The notes: generated by a model from the sequence alone, not told the origin. A stretch of 64,000 nucleotides of DNA from Perognathus longimembris pacificus (GCF_023159225.1 NC_063166.1:46865149-46929148); one strand, 5' to 3'. Positions 33,491 to 44,999 are shown, counted from the first letter of the stretch. Translations and numbers: made by a program.

Positions 33491-34289
33491 CCCTCCCACA
33501 ATTATCTTTTGCCTAAGTACCTTTGTCCCTTGACCCTATCAACTGCTATTCTAAGGACTACACATGCCTTTCAGTCACTTTCAACACTGCTGTGCCTTCT
33601 AAAGAAACCCATAAGAAATAAATCAAGCCACAGACACATTCATGTGAAATGATCACTAATAACCAACTCTTGGCCAGCTTTTAGGAATAGTGCTTTCTGA
33701 TTTTTCTTCTAAAAGTATATTTATGGAAGGAATTAAATGGATAATCACAGAATTGCCTGGAAAAATGGGGTTATAATAGGCTGTCTGGATTAGAGGTCTA
33801 TAAAATGCCATAAAATATGTAAAACCTGTATATATAAATGGGCAGAGGCATATAAAATACATAAATATCTCCAGACCTAAGGTAAGCATGTAAAATGTCT
33901 CCAGAAGTTCATTTTTTCTGCAGATTTTCTTAAAAGATAAATAATAAAGTATTCAAATTGGAGACATTAGAGATTGCCTGTTCTGGGTAGTATGTTTTAA
34001 TTATGGATCACTTTGTTGTATAAATTTATTTTGCTATGGAAATTTTTCAGTATATACAAAGAAAAACAATATAATCATCACAGAACATTAGGCCTTTAAC
34101 CATTGCTCAATCAATTATTCCTGGATGATACTGTTTTACGTATTACCATCCCACCCAACACACATACTGCCCTCCCCCCCACACACACAGGAGCATTGTA
34201 AAACAAATTCCAGCCATCAAATCATTTAATCTGGAAGTATTTCAAGCTAGTTGCACCTTTAAAAGGTATATTTTATACTAGTATTAGAA

Positions 34290-34765
34290 CTAGGGAAGGG
34301 AAAGGGAATATCAAAATTGAGAGACAAAGGATAAAAAGACAAATAACTCCAAAAGCAATACGTACAAAATCGTTTGGTCTGGGCTGGGGATATGGCCTAG
34401 TGGCAAGAGTGCTTGCCTCGTATACATGAGGCCCTGGGTTCAATTCCCCAGCACCACATATATAGAAAACGGCCAGAAGTGGCGCTGTGGCTCAAGTGGC
34501 AGAGTGCTAGCCTTGAGCAAAAGGAAGCCAGGGACAGTGCTCAGGCCCTGAGTCCAAGGCCCAGGACTGGCCAAAAAAAAAAAAAAAAAACCCCCCCCCC
34601 AAAAAAATCGTTTGGTCTAAACCAACTGAACAACTCATGGGAGGAGAGGGAAAGGGGGAGGGGGAGGGTGGAGATGAGGGAGGAGGTAACAAATTGTACA
34701 AGAAATGTACCCACTACCTTACATATGCAACTGTAACCCCTCTGTACATCACTTTGAAAATAAAT
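34290..34765 (+). mobile_element. L1 3' UTR split by a SINE-A
   Basis: 'ggaatatcaaaattgagaga' before the SINE and 'ctaaaccaactgaacaactc', a polypurine block (34640-34690) and 'caactgtaacccctctgtac' after it. Together they form one 5'-truncated L1 3' end. Confidence 0.93.
34381..34603 (+). mobile_element. SINE-A, full length, 15-bp TSD, mixed A/C tail
   Basis: Starts 'gggctggggatatggcctag', ends 'ccaggactggcc', then about 18 A, 10 C and 3 or more A. Perfect TSD 'aaaatcgtttggtct' at 34366-34380 and 34604-34618. It lies inside the L1 3' UTR. Confidence 0.97.
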
Positions 34766-34918
34766 AAGTAATTATTCAGAAAAAGGTATCTTTTGGCAAA
34801 CTTGACAATGATGGCGTTTGAATGTAGCCCAGGTGGGTTTTTTAATCAAAAGGTCAATATATTCTATCTGTATCACCTTATACAACTCACTATCCTTCTC
34901 TGGGACCCCATTTCTGAT

Positions 34919-34949
<31 letters not shown>
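34919..34949. repeat. (GA)n microsatellite
   Basis: Short GA repeat with one interruption. Confidence 0.85.
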
Positions 34950-35624
34950 CTCCATCAATGATGTTCAGAAAATCTGTGAGCAAACAAAAGAAGCAATGCA
35001 TTCAAAGTCATATACACACATGTTATCCAAGGAAATGGTTAAAGCATATATCACATCCATAAAAAGTATATACCCTCCATTATTCATTCTCTTTATCTTT
35101 CTATCTCCTTTTCCTTCCTTCTCCCCCTCCCCCTTCTTTCCACTTTCTCTATTGCTCTATCTCTCACAGAGTCCAAGAAAGCACAGTGATTTATCTGAGT
35201 GGCACAGATAGTTACTTACCCCTAGCTAAGAATCCTTTCTTAGACTTTGAATATCCCAGTATGATTTTCTCTCAGCAAGTTCCTGTAAGCACATGTAGCA
35301 ATGTCGTGTAATCTAATTGTGTTTTTTTTTTCCCCTTTCATTTGTTGAGTTGAAAAAGCTGGAAAGCTACTAATGCACCCCACGCCTTTATCTTCCCACT
35401 AGCTATTCCAGAAAGACCATAGCCTAATTTATTTCTGAGTGCTAGACAGGGATCACTGAACCAAAGAAAAATGTCCTATTTCAGTCTCTCCCTTGTCTCC
35501 ATAAGCATCTTTTCCCCCATTCACTTTTTGACAGCACAGAAAGCTTTCATAGAGCTCATATGAAGGCTTGATATGGATGCCTTTGACAGCATTTATGTGA
35601 CCCAAGGCCCCAGTCAGATGATGT

Positions 35625-35790
35625 TGGAGGGATTATAGGCTTTGAGGTCAGGTCGACCAGAGTGCAAACCTCTTGTCACCAATCATCACCAGTGAGACCA
35701 TGGCAAATTGCTTATTGTCTCCCAGCGTGGGCTTCCTCTTCTCTAGGGTGAGGATGCTAACACATGGTTGACATGGTTAGACCTAAGAAG
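35625..35790 (+). repeat. MIR remnant
   Basis: 'ggctttgaggtcaggtcgac', 'ccatggcaaattgcttattg' and 'cttctctagggtgaggatg' follow MIR in sense order. Confidence 0.6.
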
Positions 35791-37368
35791 TTGAAAATAC
35801 TTAATGTAGTATAGGAAAAAAAAAACCTTACTGTTTATTTTCTATTTTTTTTCAGCATGGAAGACTTCTACCATTTAGCCAACCCCCAACTGCTGTCACT
35901 GGAGTATTTTCACAACAGACTTTCCAATAGTATAATTGAATTTTCCTTTCTTTGGATTTCTGGTTCCACTCTTACTACAATGAGATTTCACCCTAGCTAT
36001 TTTGAATCCCCTAGACTCACCAACATGTGACTTTGTTTTTGAAAGTGTTCTGTATGCCATCCACTGCCTCAGTGGATCCATAAGTCATGGCATCCCTATG
36101 CATCAAGGTTCTCTCTAAACTTAGACTACCATTTAGCCTAAGCCAAAAAAGTCCCTAACCCCAAGTCTGTGCCCTAAACCCTGAGAAAGAGTGTTGAGTC
36201 CTTAAATCAGCAATAATTTATCCATAATCTACTTTCTACCCAGGAGTTCCCACACACAAGCATGAAGCTGTTACTGATAAGGAGGTCCCCCTCTACTCAG
36301 AAGAGAGGGGAAATGAAATGAAGCCCTGGAATTGAATTCAAATCATGTGGGGCATCCAGGATATAGTAGGACTATATCAAAAATCATGGTGAGAGGACAG
36401 GTGTTAGGGTTGTTTCAAGTTTCCTTGGTGAATTCTTGTGCAACTAAGGTTGAGAAACACTGGTCTAGCCTTAAATATTGTAGAATGTCTAACTAAAGCA
36501 AGAATTAATGTCTCTTGCCTTCTTTCCATGCCAACCAAGATACCAGAAAGAATCATTGTTTGAACTGTCTTTATATCCTACTTAAACTTCAGTCCAGAGG
36601 AGTGGTATTAACAAAGGAAGCCTGTTTCTTTTCTCTTTGGAGCTACATAATTGAAAGCATGGCTCAGAAACAGCAACCTCTACAAGCTTGACTATATTCC
36701 TATTTAAATTATTTCCATGGTTATCAGAGTAAAATATACTCTAGGTAACTGGGAAGCCCAGAAAATATAAAGAAGGAAAAATCTTATTCATCATACAACT
36801 TCTTAGAGAAAAGGATTGTACAAAAGTGTATTAGATTGCCGATGAATTTTCTTTCTGATGAAGACCATGCTGAAATTAAAATTGTAATGGTTTATTCCTA
36901 ATGCATGCTTCCACCTAAAGTTCTACATAGTTTTCTCACACTTAACTAATCAACAGTATGAATAGTAAAAACAGTGGAATGTTGCATTCCATTGTTCTGC
37001 CAGATCCATTTCATCAGCCTCTTCCAGTTTCAGATGCAGCTTCTTTCCCCAGCTTTCACACATGGGAAGCAGAAAGGACATTGAAAGAGAGGAGATGGCA
37101 AGAGAGGGATGGATGAATGAAAAATGAAACAAGGGTCAATATAGGCATAATACTCAATGCACATGTGTATTGAAGGAAGTGGGAAATGTGAAATGCATCT
37201 GAGGGAGGGAACAGACAGGATGAGGGAGAATGATGGACAGGGTGACTCTGGAAGCATTGGACAGTTAGATGGACACATTCAATTTTAAAACATATAACAT
37301 TCTGTGAAGTGCAGAATACACAATAAATATATTTTGTTTGTGTTTTTTTCTGGGGAGGGAGGTTCATC
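35791..37368. other. Intron, no feature recognised
   Basis: Unique-looking intronic sequence; short frames at 36950-37367 on the minus strand have no family resemblance. Confidence 0.4.
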
Positions 37369-37457
37369 TCTTCCTTCCTTCCTTCCTTCCTTCCTTCCTT
37401 CCTTCCTTCCTTCCTTCCTTCCTTCCTTCCTTCCTTCTTTCCTTCCTTTCTTTGTTT
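37369..37457. repeat. (TTCC)n microsatellite
   Basis: About 18 CTTC units, pyrimidine-only on the plus strand. It lies on the tail side of the minus-strand SINE-A at 37474. Confidence 0.96.
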
Positions 37458-37473
37458 CGTTTTGTTTTTGTTG

Positions 37474-37887
37474 CCAGTCCTGGGGCGTGGATTCAGGGCC
37501 GGAGCACTGTCCCTGGCTTCTTTTTGCTCAAAGCTACCATTCTAGGGGCTGGGGATATAGCCTAGTGGCAAGAGTTCCTGCCTCGGATACACGAGGCCCT
37601 AGGTTCGATTCCCCAGCACCACATATACAGAAAACGGCCAGAAGCGGCGCTGTGGCTCAAGTGGCAGAGTGCTAGCCTTGAGCGGGAAGAAGCCAGGGAC
37701 AGTGCTCGAGCCCTGAGTCCAAGGCCCAGGACTGGCCAAAAAAAAAAAAAAAAAAAAGCTACCACTCTACCACTTGAGCCATAATACCACTTCTGGCTTT
37801 TATCTATATATGTGGTGCTGAGGAATCGAACCCAGGGCTTCATGTATACGAGGCAAGCACTCTACCACTAGGCCATATTCCCAGCCC
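37474..37887 (-). mobile_element. SINE-A split by a second SINE-A in opposite orientation
   Basis: 37474-37544 ('ccagtcctggggcgtggatt', 'gcactgtccctggcttct') continues at 37771 ('ccacttgagccataatacca', 'gtggtgctgaggaatcgaac', 'ttcccagcccc'). Together they make one reverse-strand SINE-A. Confidence 0.93.
37545..37756 (+). mobile_element. SINE-A, young subfamily, nested, 14-bp TSD
   Basis: 'ggggctggggatatagccta', 'cctcggatacacgaggccct', 'gaagcggcgctgtggct', 'gagcgggaagaagcc', poly-A. TSD 'aagctaccattcta' (37531-37544) and 'aagctaccactcta' (37757-37770), one mismatch. Inserted in the older SINE-A. Confidence 0.96.
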
Positions 37888-37899
37888 CATTTTCTTTCT

Positions 37900-38062
37900 T
37901 CCATTCTTTCTTTCTTTCTCCCTTTCTTTCTCCCTTCCTTCCTTCCTTCCTTCCTTCCTTCCTTCCTTCCTTCCTTCCTTCCTTCCTTCCTTCCTTCCTT
38001 CCTTCCTTCCTTCCTTCCTTCCTTCCTTCCTTCCTTCCTTCCTTCCTTCTTCCTTTCTTTCT

Positions 38063-38098
<36 letters not shown>
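37900..38098. repeat. (TTCC)n/(TTTC)n microsatellite
   Basis: Nearly 200 bases of pyrimidine-only repeat, bounded by SINE-A on the left and the tail side of a minus-strand SINE-B on the right. Confidence 0.96.
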
Positions 38099-38099
38099 A

Positions 38100-38312
38100 T
38101 ACCAGTCCTGGGGCTTGAACACAGGGCCTAAGCACTCTCCCTGAGTTTCTTTTGTTCAAGCTAGTACTGTACCACTTGAGCCGCAACTCCATTCTTGTTT
38201 TTTTTTTTTTGGGGGGGGGGGTAATTTATTGGAGATAAGGGTTTCACAGACTTTTCTGCCAAGCTTACTGCAAACTGCAATCCACAGATCTCAGTCTCCT
38301 GAGTAGTTAGCA
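38100..38312 (-). mobile_element. SINE-B, 5'-truncated
   Basis: 'ccagtcctggggcttgaaca', 'ctgtaccacttgagccgca', a T12G10 run at 38197-38221, 'gtttcacagacttttctgc', 'cagtctcctgagtagttag'. Confidence 0.85.
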
Positions 38313-38329
38313 TTTGCAAATAAATATTT

Positions 38330-38412
38330 TAATTAATTATTTATTGTCAAAGTGATGTACAGATAGGTTCCAGTTTCATACGTAAGGCAGTGAGTACACA
38401 AGTACATTTTTT
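38330..38412 (-). mobile_element. L1 3' tip fragment
   Basis: 'tgtcaaagtgatgtacagat' and 'cagtttcatacgtaaggcag', the terminal 80 bases of L1 in antisense. Confidence 0.85.
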
Positions 38413-38550
38413 AATAAGAATATTGGTATGTATATCCTGATGTGTAAACGTTGTATATATTTCTAATTAATTCCATGGGAGAGTACTAGAGCTGGGTTAA
38501 ACAATTCTGGGGTGTTTTACTTTATTCACCTCATCCTTCACAAAAATGTT

Positions 38551-38690
38551 CTGTTAGCCTTTGTCTTTCTTCACAAACTTTCTTTGAAATATAAGATCAT
38601 AATGGTCTTATATTTCAAAGAAAGTTTGTGAAGAAATATAATGATCTTATATTTTAATGAAAGTTTGTGAAGAAAGACAAAGACTAACAG
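38551..38690. repeat. Foldback: inverted repeat with a duplicated right arm
   Basis: 38569-38596 and 38606-38633 are perfect 28-base inverted arms around a 9-base spacer. 38551-38600 and 38641-38690 form a second, longer pair of 50-base arms with three mismatches. No transposon family recognised. Confidence 0.92.
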
Positions 38691-38701
38691 AAAAAAAGAT
38701 C

Positions 38702-38912
38702 AGGGGGCTGGAAATGTGGCTTAGAGGTAGAGTGCTTGCCTAGCATGCATGAAGCCCTGGGTTCAATTCCTCAGAACAACATAAACAGAAAAAACCAGAA
38801 GTGGTGCTGTGGCTCAAGTGGTAGAGTGCTAGCCTTGAGCAAAAAGAAGCCAGGGACAGTGCTCAGGCCCTGAGTCCAAGCCCCAGGACTGGCAACAAAA
38901 ACAAAACAAACA
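38702..38912 (+). mobile_element. SINE-A, older form, with TSD
   Basis: 'tggaaatgtggcttagaggt', 'gcctagcatgcatgaagcc', 'gtggctcaagtggtagagtg', 'ccccaggactggcaac', A-rich tail. Flanks 'aacagaaaaaaagatca' (38685-38701) and 'aacagaaaataagatca' (38913-38929). It inserted at the edge of the foldback. Confidence 0.94.
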
Positions 38913-39129
38913 AACAGAAAATAAGATCATAACTCCAAATGCTTACCATATTAAGACTACATCTTCTAGAAGTTTGAAACACAATAAAGTTTTGATCTGT
39001 TTGTTTGCATAATCACAAAGCAAAATGTCACCAGCACCCCCCATTTGCTCTCATATTCCTCCTAGTCTACTCTACAGAAGGCAATGTTCTTCTAACAGCA
39101 TAAATGACACTTATTTATCTGTGAACGTT

Positions 39130-40560
39130 TGACAAATACAATCATACATTATGTACATTTTTAATGCCTGGATTCTTCCCCTCAACATGATGTCATGAGA
39201 TTCATTGTGACACTGAATACAAACTAGTTTTTATTTCCATGATGTCATGAGATTCATTTGTGACACTTCACACAAACTAGTCTTTATTTCCATGGTTGTG
39301 TAGCATTCCACTGTAGGAACAGAGTACAGTTGAATTACTTTGAGTCATGAGGTTGTGAGCACTCCTGTGGGTATGTTTGGTGTCATACAGGAATTATTCA
39401 GTTGGGTGGATACCTGGGATTGACATTAGTACTTAGAGTAAGTACCTTCAACTTTTCAAAGTGGTCATAACAGTTCATAGCCCCCACTAATAAGTAATTG
39501 TTCAGCTTCTCTGAGGGTTACCAACACTTGCTATTGTATATCTTGCTCATTTAACTCACTCATGGGTGATTAATAATGGTGATGTTAAGTTGCATTGTCT
39601 AATACATGTATCAGCTGTTTATATATTTTTAGGTATCCTCTTTGGTGAAATAGCTATTCAAACCTATCCTTTGTTTTTCTGTTGGGTTATCTGGTTTTCT
39701 TAGCAGGCATTCGTAATTTTTGTGATGTGGTTTATTAATTTTCCTCCTTTTATGGCTCTGGTTTTTCAATGTCCAGCATAGAAAATCATTGTCCACCTCA
39801 AAGTCATTAAGGTACACCCAAGAATATTTCTAGACATGTGATCAATGTACCTTTTACAGGTAGGAATGCAGTCCATTTGAATTGCTTTATTGCTATGGCA
39901 TGAAGTAAGGGTAAGATGTCTTTCTCTTAATTTATTTTTTAAATAGTTGTACAAGGGGGTTTCAGTTTGACATGTCAGTTTGTGAGTACAGTGTATCTTG
40001 GTCAGTGTCACCCCTTTCATGATTCTCCCCATCTCTCCCAGCCCATCCCCTCAAGCTACCTTGCTCCATTTTCACCTACATCCATTGCCTAGGATGACTG
40101 CTTTTGTCCACCCTTCCTCTCTCCATTTGTCTTCAACATTCCTTCTTGACTGAACCACTGCTTTTGCCATAAGCACTTTGGCTATAACTATGTGAAGGTT
40201 TCTATCCTGCCCCACAGGTGTTCTTATCTCTCTTTGTTCCAGTGTGGCCCCATCTAGGACAGGGTTTTATTTAAGAAGTAGAATAAGTCCTGCAGCTTTA
40301 GTCTTCTTTGACTAAAATGTCTCTGTCATTCCTCTGGATCTTTCCATTTCTGTGCATTTTAGAATCTCCTAATCAGTTTCCACAAAACCACCTGCAAGGA
40401 TTTTGATTGTGATTACATTAAAGCTCTGAATCCATTGGGAGACAATGGATGTGTTGATTGTTTCAGTTCTCTCAATAATAGATCCCATTCAAGCATCTGC
40501 TTTTACTGAGTTCTTAGGGAAAAAAATGCTACTTTGTCAGTTCAGGGGTTTCCAGGACAA
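39130..40560 (-). mobile_element. Ancient L1M fragment
   Basis: Antisense ORF2 order: 'ctggattcttcccctcaac' (39169), 'catgaggttgtgagcactcc' (39346), 'ccaacacttgctattgta' (39521), 'acaaaaccacctgcaaggat' (40383). An internal tandem duplication is at 39186-39290, and another L1-like 3' end may begin near 39930. Confidence 0.65.
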
Positions 40561-41136
40561 CTTTTTGTTTCACAAATTTAAATCTCACATTTATATGAAG
40601 GCATGTCTGTGATAAATTGTTTTGTTTATTAATTTTGCCACTTTAGGTCTAACCTGAGTTGTAAGAATTTTGTTTCTGTCCAGTCACACTCTTTTTCAGA
40701 TTCCTATCTATGTAGTAGTCATCAAAATCCCATCAGCAGGTCTTTTGGACTGTGGCAAAGTATATGTTACAAGTTCACCACTTTAACCATTGGAAATGTG
40801 TGGCACACAGTGAGAACCATCACTGCCATCCATCAGAACTCTTTATCCTCCAAGAAACTCTGTTCATCCGACATTAATTCTCTAGTCTCTACTTCTCCCA
40901 GACCCTGATAAAGATGCTTCTGCTTTCCTTCTCTGTAAGTTTGACTACATTCTACAAAAGAATCTTACAGCATTTTTCCTTCTGTGACCGATTTATTTGA
41001 CCCAATGTCTACAGCTTAGTCATGTTGTACCATATATGAGAATTTCTTCCTTTTTTAGATCTGAACAGTTTTCCATCATACATATGTGTGTGAAATATAT
41101 CTATATACATACATATTCCATCCATCCATCAGTAAA

Positions 41137-41258
41137 CACTTGTGAGCTGGGCACAGTCATACCTGACCATAATCCCAGCAATATATTCAGGAGGTCAGGT
41201 GTGAGATTTAAGTGAAAGAGTGCTTATCAGAGGCCCTGATTTCAATTTAATACTAGGG
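41137..41258 (+). mobile_element. SINE-B, shortened and diverged
   Basis: 'gagctgggcacagtcatacc', 'cataatcccagcaatatatt', 'agtgaaagagtgctt'. Confidence 0.6.
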
Positions 41259-41589
41259 GAAAAATAAACATTTGTGTTTTCGGCTACCTTTTGGGCTGTT
41301 ATGAATAAAGCTGCTACAAAAATAGTATACAAGCATGTGCTCTAATCCTTTCCTTTATTTCCTTTCAGTATATAAGGAGAAGAGGAATTACCAAGTCATA
41401 TGGTAATTTCATGTTGAATTTTTTGAGGAGGAATTGGTTCTAGTTTCTCCACATCTTCACCAATACCTTGTTTTGTGGGGGGCAAAGGGTTTTAATTATA
41501 ATGAGTTTAAGGTTATTACATTGTAGGTTAACCTTGAGTTTCCCTAATGTTTAATAATGTTAACATCTGTGTGTAATTCATTTATGTAT

Positions 41590-41835
41590 CATTTTTTGGT
41601 GGCTATGGTTGTGGGGATTGAACTCAGGGCCTGGGCACCATCCCTGAGCTCATTTTTGGTCAAAGCTAGCAATCCACCACTTTGAGCCACAGCTCCACTA
41701 ACAGTTTTTTTGGATAGTTTATTGAAAGTAAGAGTCTCATGGGGATTTTTCTGCCCAGACTGGCTTCAACCATAATCCTCAATTCTCAGCCTTCTAAGTA
41801 GCTAGGATTACAACTGTGAACTACTGTCACCCAAC
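41590..41835 (-). mobile_element. SINE-B with 13-bp TSD
   Basis: 'ggattgaactcagggcctgg', 'gagccacagctccactaac', 'aagtagctaggattacaact'. TSD 'ttcatttatgtat' (41577-41589) and 'ttcatttatatat' (41836-41848), one mismatch. Confidence 0.93.
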
Positions 41836-42849
41836 TTCATTTATATATTGTTTTCAGAGAAAATTTGATTGAGAGTCTTTGTCATTTGATTGAGAGTCAT
41901 TTCTTAGTTTGATGTTATTTTTTATTCTCAAGTTATAGTATCACACTTTTGCACTACAAAATTTGAAGGATAAGGAAATACTAAATTTTATTTTTTGTTT
42001 AATTGCATTTACTCACTGGGGAAGGTTTCTTTTATACTATTTGCATATCTGTCTTTTCACTTCTTGTGGAATATCAGTTCATAGCTTTGTGCATTTGGAA
42101 ATGTATTTCCATTTCTTATTGATATTTTTAAAATCTTTATTTATAGTTTGTGTATTACAAACATTCATCCAGATTGAATACTTTCCAGTTTTGTTTATTG
42201 CATTTCAACATATTATATATTATAACATCTTATGACATAATACATATTATAACCTGTTACATTTCAACATTTCCTTTTTCATGGAATGTCAAAAATATAT
42301 TTGACTTTTTTTACATTCTTCCTTTCATTTATATTCAGGAAGTCTTCTCCACTCTGAGTAGAGAAAAATACATATATATATATATATATAATGTTTTCCT
42401 AGATCCTCCCTCTGTGCATTTTATTTTGATCATCTGAATCTTTCTAGAATTTATGTTATTATAAGATATGAAAGAAATATATTTTTCCAAATGATTAATT
42501 AGTATTTTAAAAATCATTTCATGAACAATTTATTCTGTCTTCCTTCCTTGACTTAAAATGTTACATTTATTATGTAATAGATGGTAATATGTGCTGGCTT
42601 TTCATTTAGAGTCATCTGTTTTATTCTAATGACTTGTAAATTTATTTTTGCACTTAGAATTACCCTGTACAGTACTTTTACATGGCTACTATGTTTAAAC
42701 TATTGTAGATTTATATAAGAGCAGTATACTGTTCAGTATTGTATTATCTATTTACACTGTTGTTTTGTTGTTATATCAGGTTATAATAATATATTGTTTA
42801 AAACATTCTTTTCATAGTAGATGACCAAAGTCATGGTAGAAGACCAAAA

Positions 42850-43365
42850 TACCCCAATAGCTATACCCATATGACCACATAAGAAGATGCCAAGTGAAAT
42901 GAACTCCACATTACAGAAACAAGAGTTATACCACTGTTTTAATTGTTCTCAACATGCCATGTGAACTCATACTACTTTTTTTCTCTTTTCCTTGTCTGTT
43001 TGTTTGACTGAGCAGTTGGGCGAGTTTTGTTTCTCTTGTAGTCCTTTCCTGTGGCTGTACCCTTGCTACCACTGTATTACATCTGAGTACCCTAGATACT
43101 GTTTATATGGGTAATGGAACTGGGGGAGGGAGAGCGAATACCAAAATCGAAAGACAAAGAACAAAAAGACAAACCATTCAAAAAGCAACACTTAGAAACC
43201 ATTTGGTGTAAACCAACTGCACAACTCTTGGGGGGAGAGGGGAAAAGGGAGGGGGAGGGGAGGAAATGAGGGAGGAGGCAACAAGTAGAACAAGAAATGT
43301 ACTCACTGCCTTTCATATGAATCTGTAACCCCTCTGTATTACACTTTGACAATAAAGAAAAAAAT
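42850..43365 (+). mobile_element. L1 3' UTR, 5'-truncated
   Basis: 'ccaatagctatacccatatg', 'gccaagtgaaatgaactcc', 'gaataccaaaatcgaaagac', a polypurine block near 43225-43280, 'gaatctgtaacccctctgta', A-rich end. Confidence 0.93.
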
Positions 43366-43432
43366 GTAAACATTCCTTGTGGAATAAAATATTCAAAATT
43401 CCTTATTCTGGCCTTTCAAAATATGTAAACCA

Positions 43433-43630
43433 GGGATGGGGATATGGCCTAGTGGCAAGAGTGCTTGCCTCATATACATGAGGCCCTGGGTTCAATTCCC
43501 CAGCACCACATATACAGAAAAATGGCCAGAAGTGGCACTGTGGCTCAAGTGGCAGAGTGCTAGCCTTGAGCGGGAAGAAGCCAGGGAAGGTGCTCAGGCC
43601 CTGAGTCCAAGCCCCAGGACTGGCCAAAAA

Positions 43631-43699
<69 letters not shown>

Positions 43700-43744
43700 A
43701 ATATATATATAAATATATATAAATATATATATATAAATATATAT
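43433..43744 (+). mobile_element. SINE-A with an expanded (TA)n tail, 12-bp TSD
   Basis: SINE body to 'gactggcc' plus A13, then about 105 bases of (TA)n broken by AAA. Perfect TSD 'atatgtaaacca' at 43421-43432 and 43745-43756, placing the whole (TA)n inside the insertion. Confidence 0.96.
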
Positions 43745-44085
43745 ATATGTAAACCATAATCTCTACCTATAGTCACTCTACTAAGCAATACTTCACCAGA
43801 ACTTTAGTCCTACCCAACTGAAACTTCATACATTAAAGAAATGAGAATGAATATTTGAGAAAGAAGGTATGTTTACCTTGACTTTATGCAATATATACAT
43901 GTATCAGAGCATTACATGTGATTGCAGAAATATGTACACTTTTATAAACATTTGTATCAGATAAAAGTTAAAATTTCCAAAAGAAAAAAAAGGGCTGAAA
44001 AAATAATGGATAGTAATGTGTCAAAAGTATTTGCATGCAACTTTTAAGATCATTTAGTGAAATCTTAGAAATAATGAGACTTCTT

Positions 44086-44816
44086 TTTTTAATTTTTAAA
44101 AACTTTTTATTGTCAAGGTGAAGTACAGAGGTTTTAGTTAGTGGGTACGTTCTTGTCCAACTTGTTACTCCCTCCCTTATTTTTCTTCCACATTCCCTCC
44201 TCCTCAATTCCCCCCCCCCCAAATTGTACAGTTAGTTTACAACATACTGTCTTGTAAGTATCTGCTCCTTCATTGGTTTGCCTTTTCTGCTTTGTATCAC
44301 TATTTTAATGTTTCTCTTCTCTTCCCTAATGCAGAGACATATATAAAATACCCAAGGTACCAGAATCAAATATAGTGACAACAGGGGCTAAATCTCAGGA
44401 AAGATGAGCAGAAGAAAAAAAGCTATAATTTCACATAGTACATTGAAAATAACATCAATGATAAATCACTTATTTCCATATTTTGGAGATAATTTCCCTT
44501 AGCATCATCTTATGTGATGACATGTACATAGCTATTGAGATGTTGCCGTCATCTGCTAGGACTATCCTAGACATATACTGGAGCTACCAGCACAACCATG
44601 TTCATTGCAGCATTATTTACCATCACTAAAATATGGAACCAACCCAGATGCCCTTCAGTAGATGAATGTGTATATACACAATGGAATTCTATGCTTCTAT
44701 CAGAAAGAATGACATTGCCCCATTCATAAGAAAATGGAAAGACTTAGAAAAAAATCATACTAAGTGAAGTGAACCAGCCCCAAAGAAACATAAACTCTAT
44801 GGTCTCCCTTATTGGT
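44086..44816 (-). mobile_element. Twin-primed (5'-inverted) L1 with perfect 16-bp TSD
   Basis: 44086-44580 is L1 3' UTR in antisense ('attgtcaaggtgaagtacag', 'gctaggactatcctagac'). 44583-44816 is the preceding ORF2 C-terminal part in sense ('catgttcattgcagcattat', 'ctctatggtctcccttattg'). Bounded by 'aataatgagacttctt' at 44070-44085 and 44817-44832. Confidence 0.96.
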
Positions 44817-44999
44817 AATAATGAGACTTCTTATTCAGAAATGTATTATATTTGTCTCATTTAATTTTTAAACATTTTTAGTATCTCATCAATGCTTGGG
44901 AATTTTTAACTAACATATATGTACATATATGTATATATGTATATGTATGTATACTCACATTCTGCTTAATTCTCCATTAGTGACTTTCTTAGTGTCTGA

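Larger units (their letters stand above)
40740..42790 (-). mobile_element. Second ancient L1M fragment, SINE-interrupted
   Basis: 'gtgagaaccatcactgccat' (40810), 'tgttatgaataaagctgcta' (41298), 'tcaccaataccttgttttg' (41457), then AT-rich ORF2-like sequence with a (TA)n at 42371-42392. It restarts from the 3' side, so it is a separate copy from 39130-40560. Confidence 0.6.

Noticed and set aside
37868..38122. Lys/Glu/Gly-rich minus-strand frame
   Set aside because: Pure translation of the (TTCC)n microsatellite.
43560..43788. Ile/Tyr-rich minus-strand frames
   Set aside because: Translation of the (TA)n expansion in a SINE-A tail.
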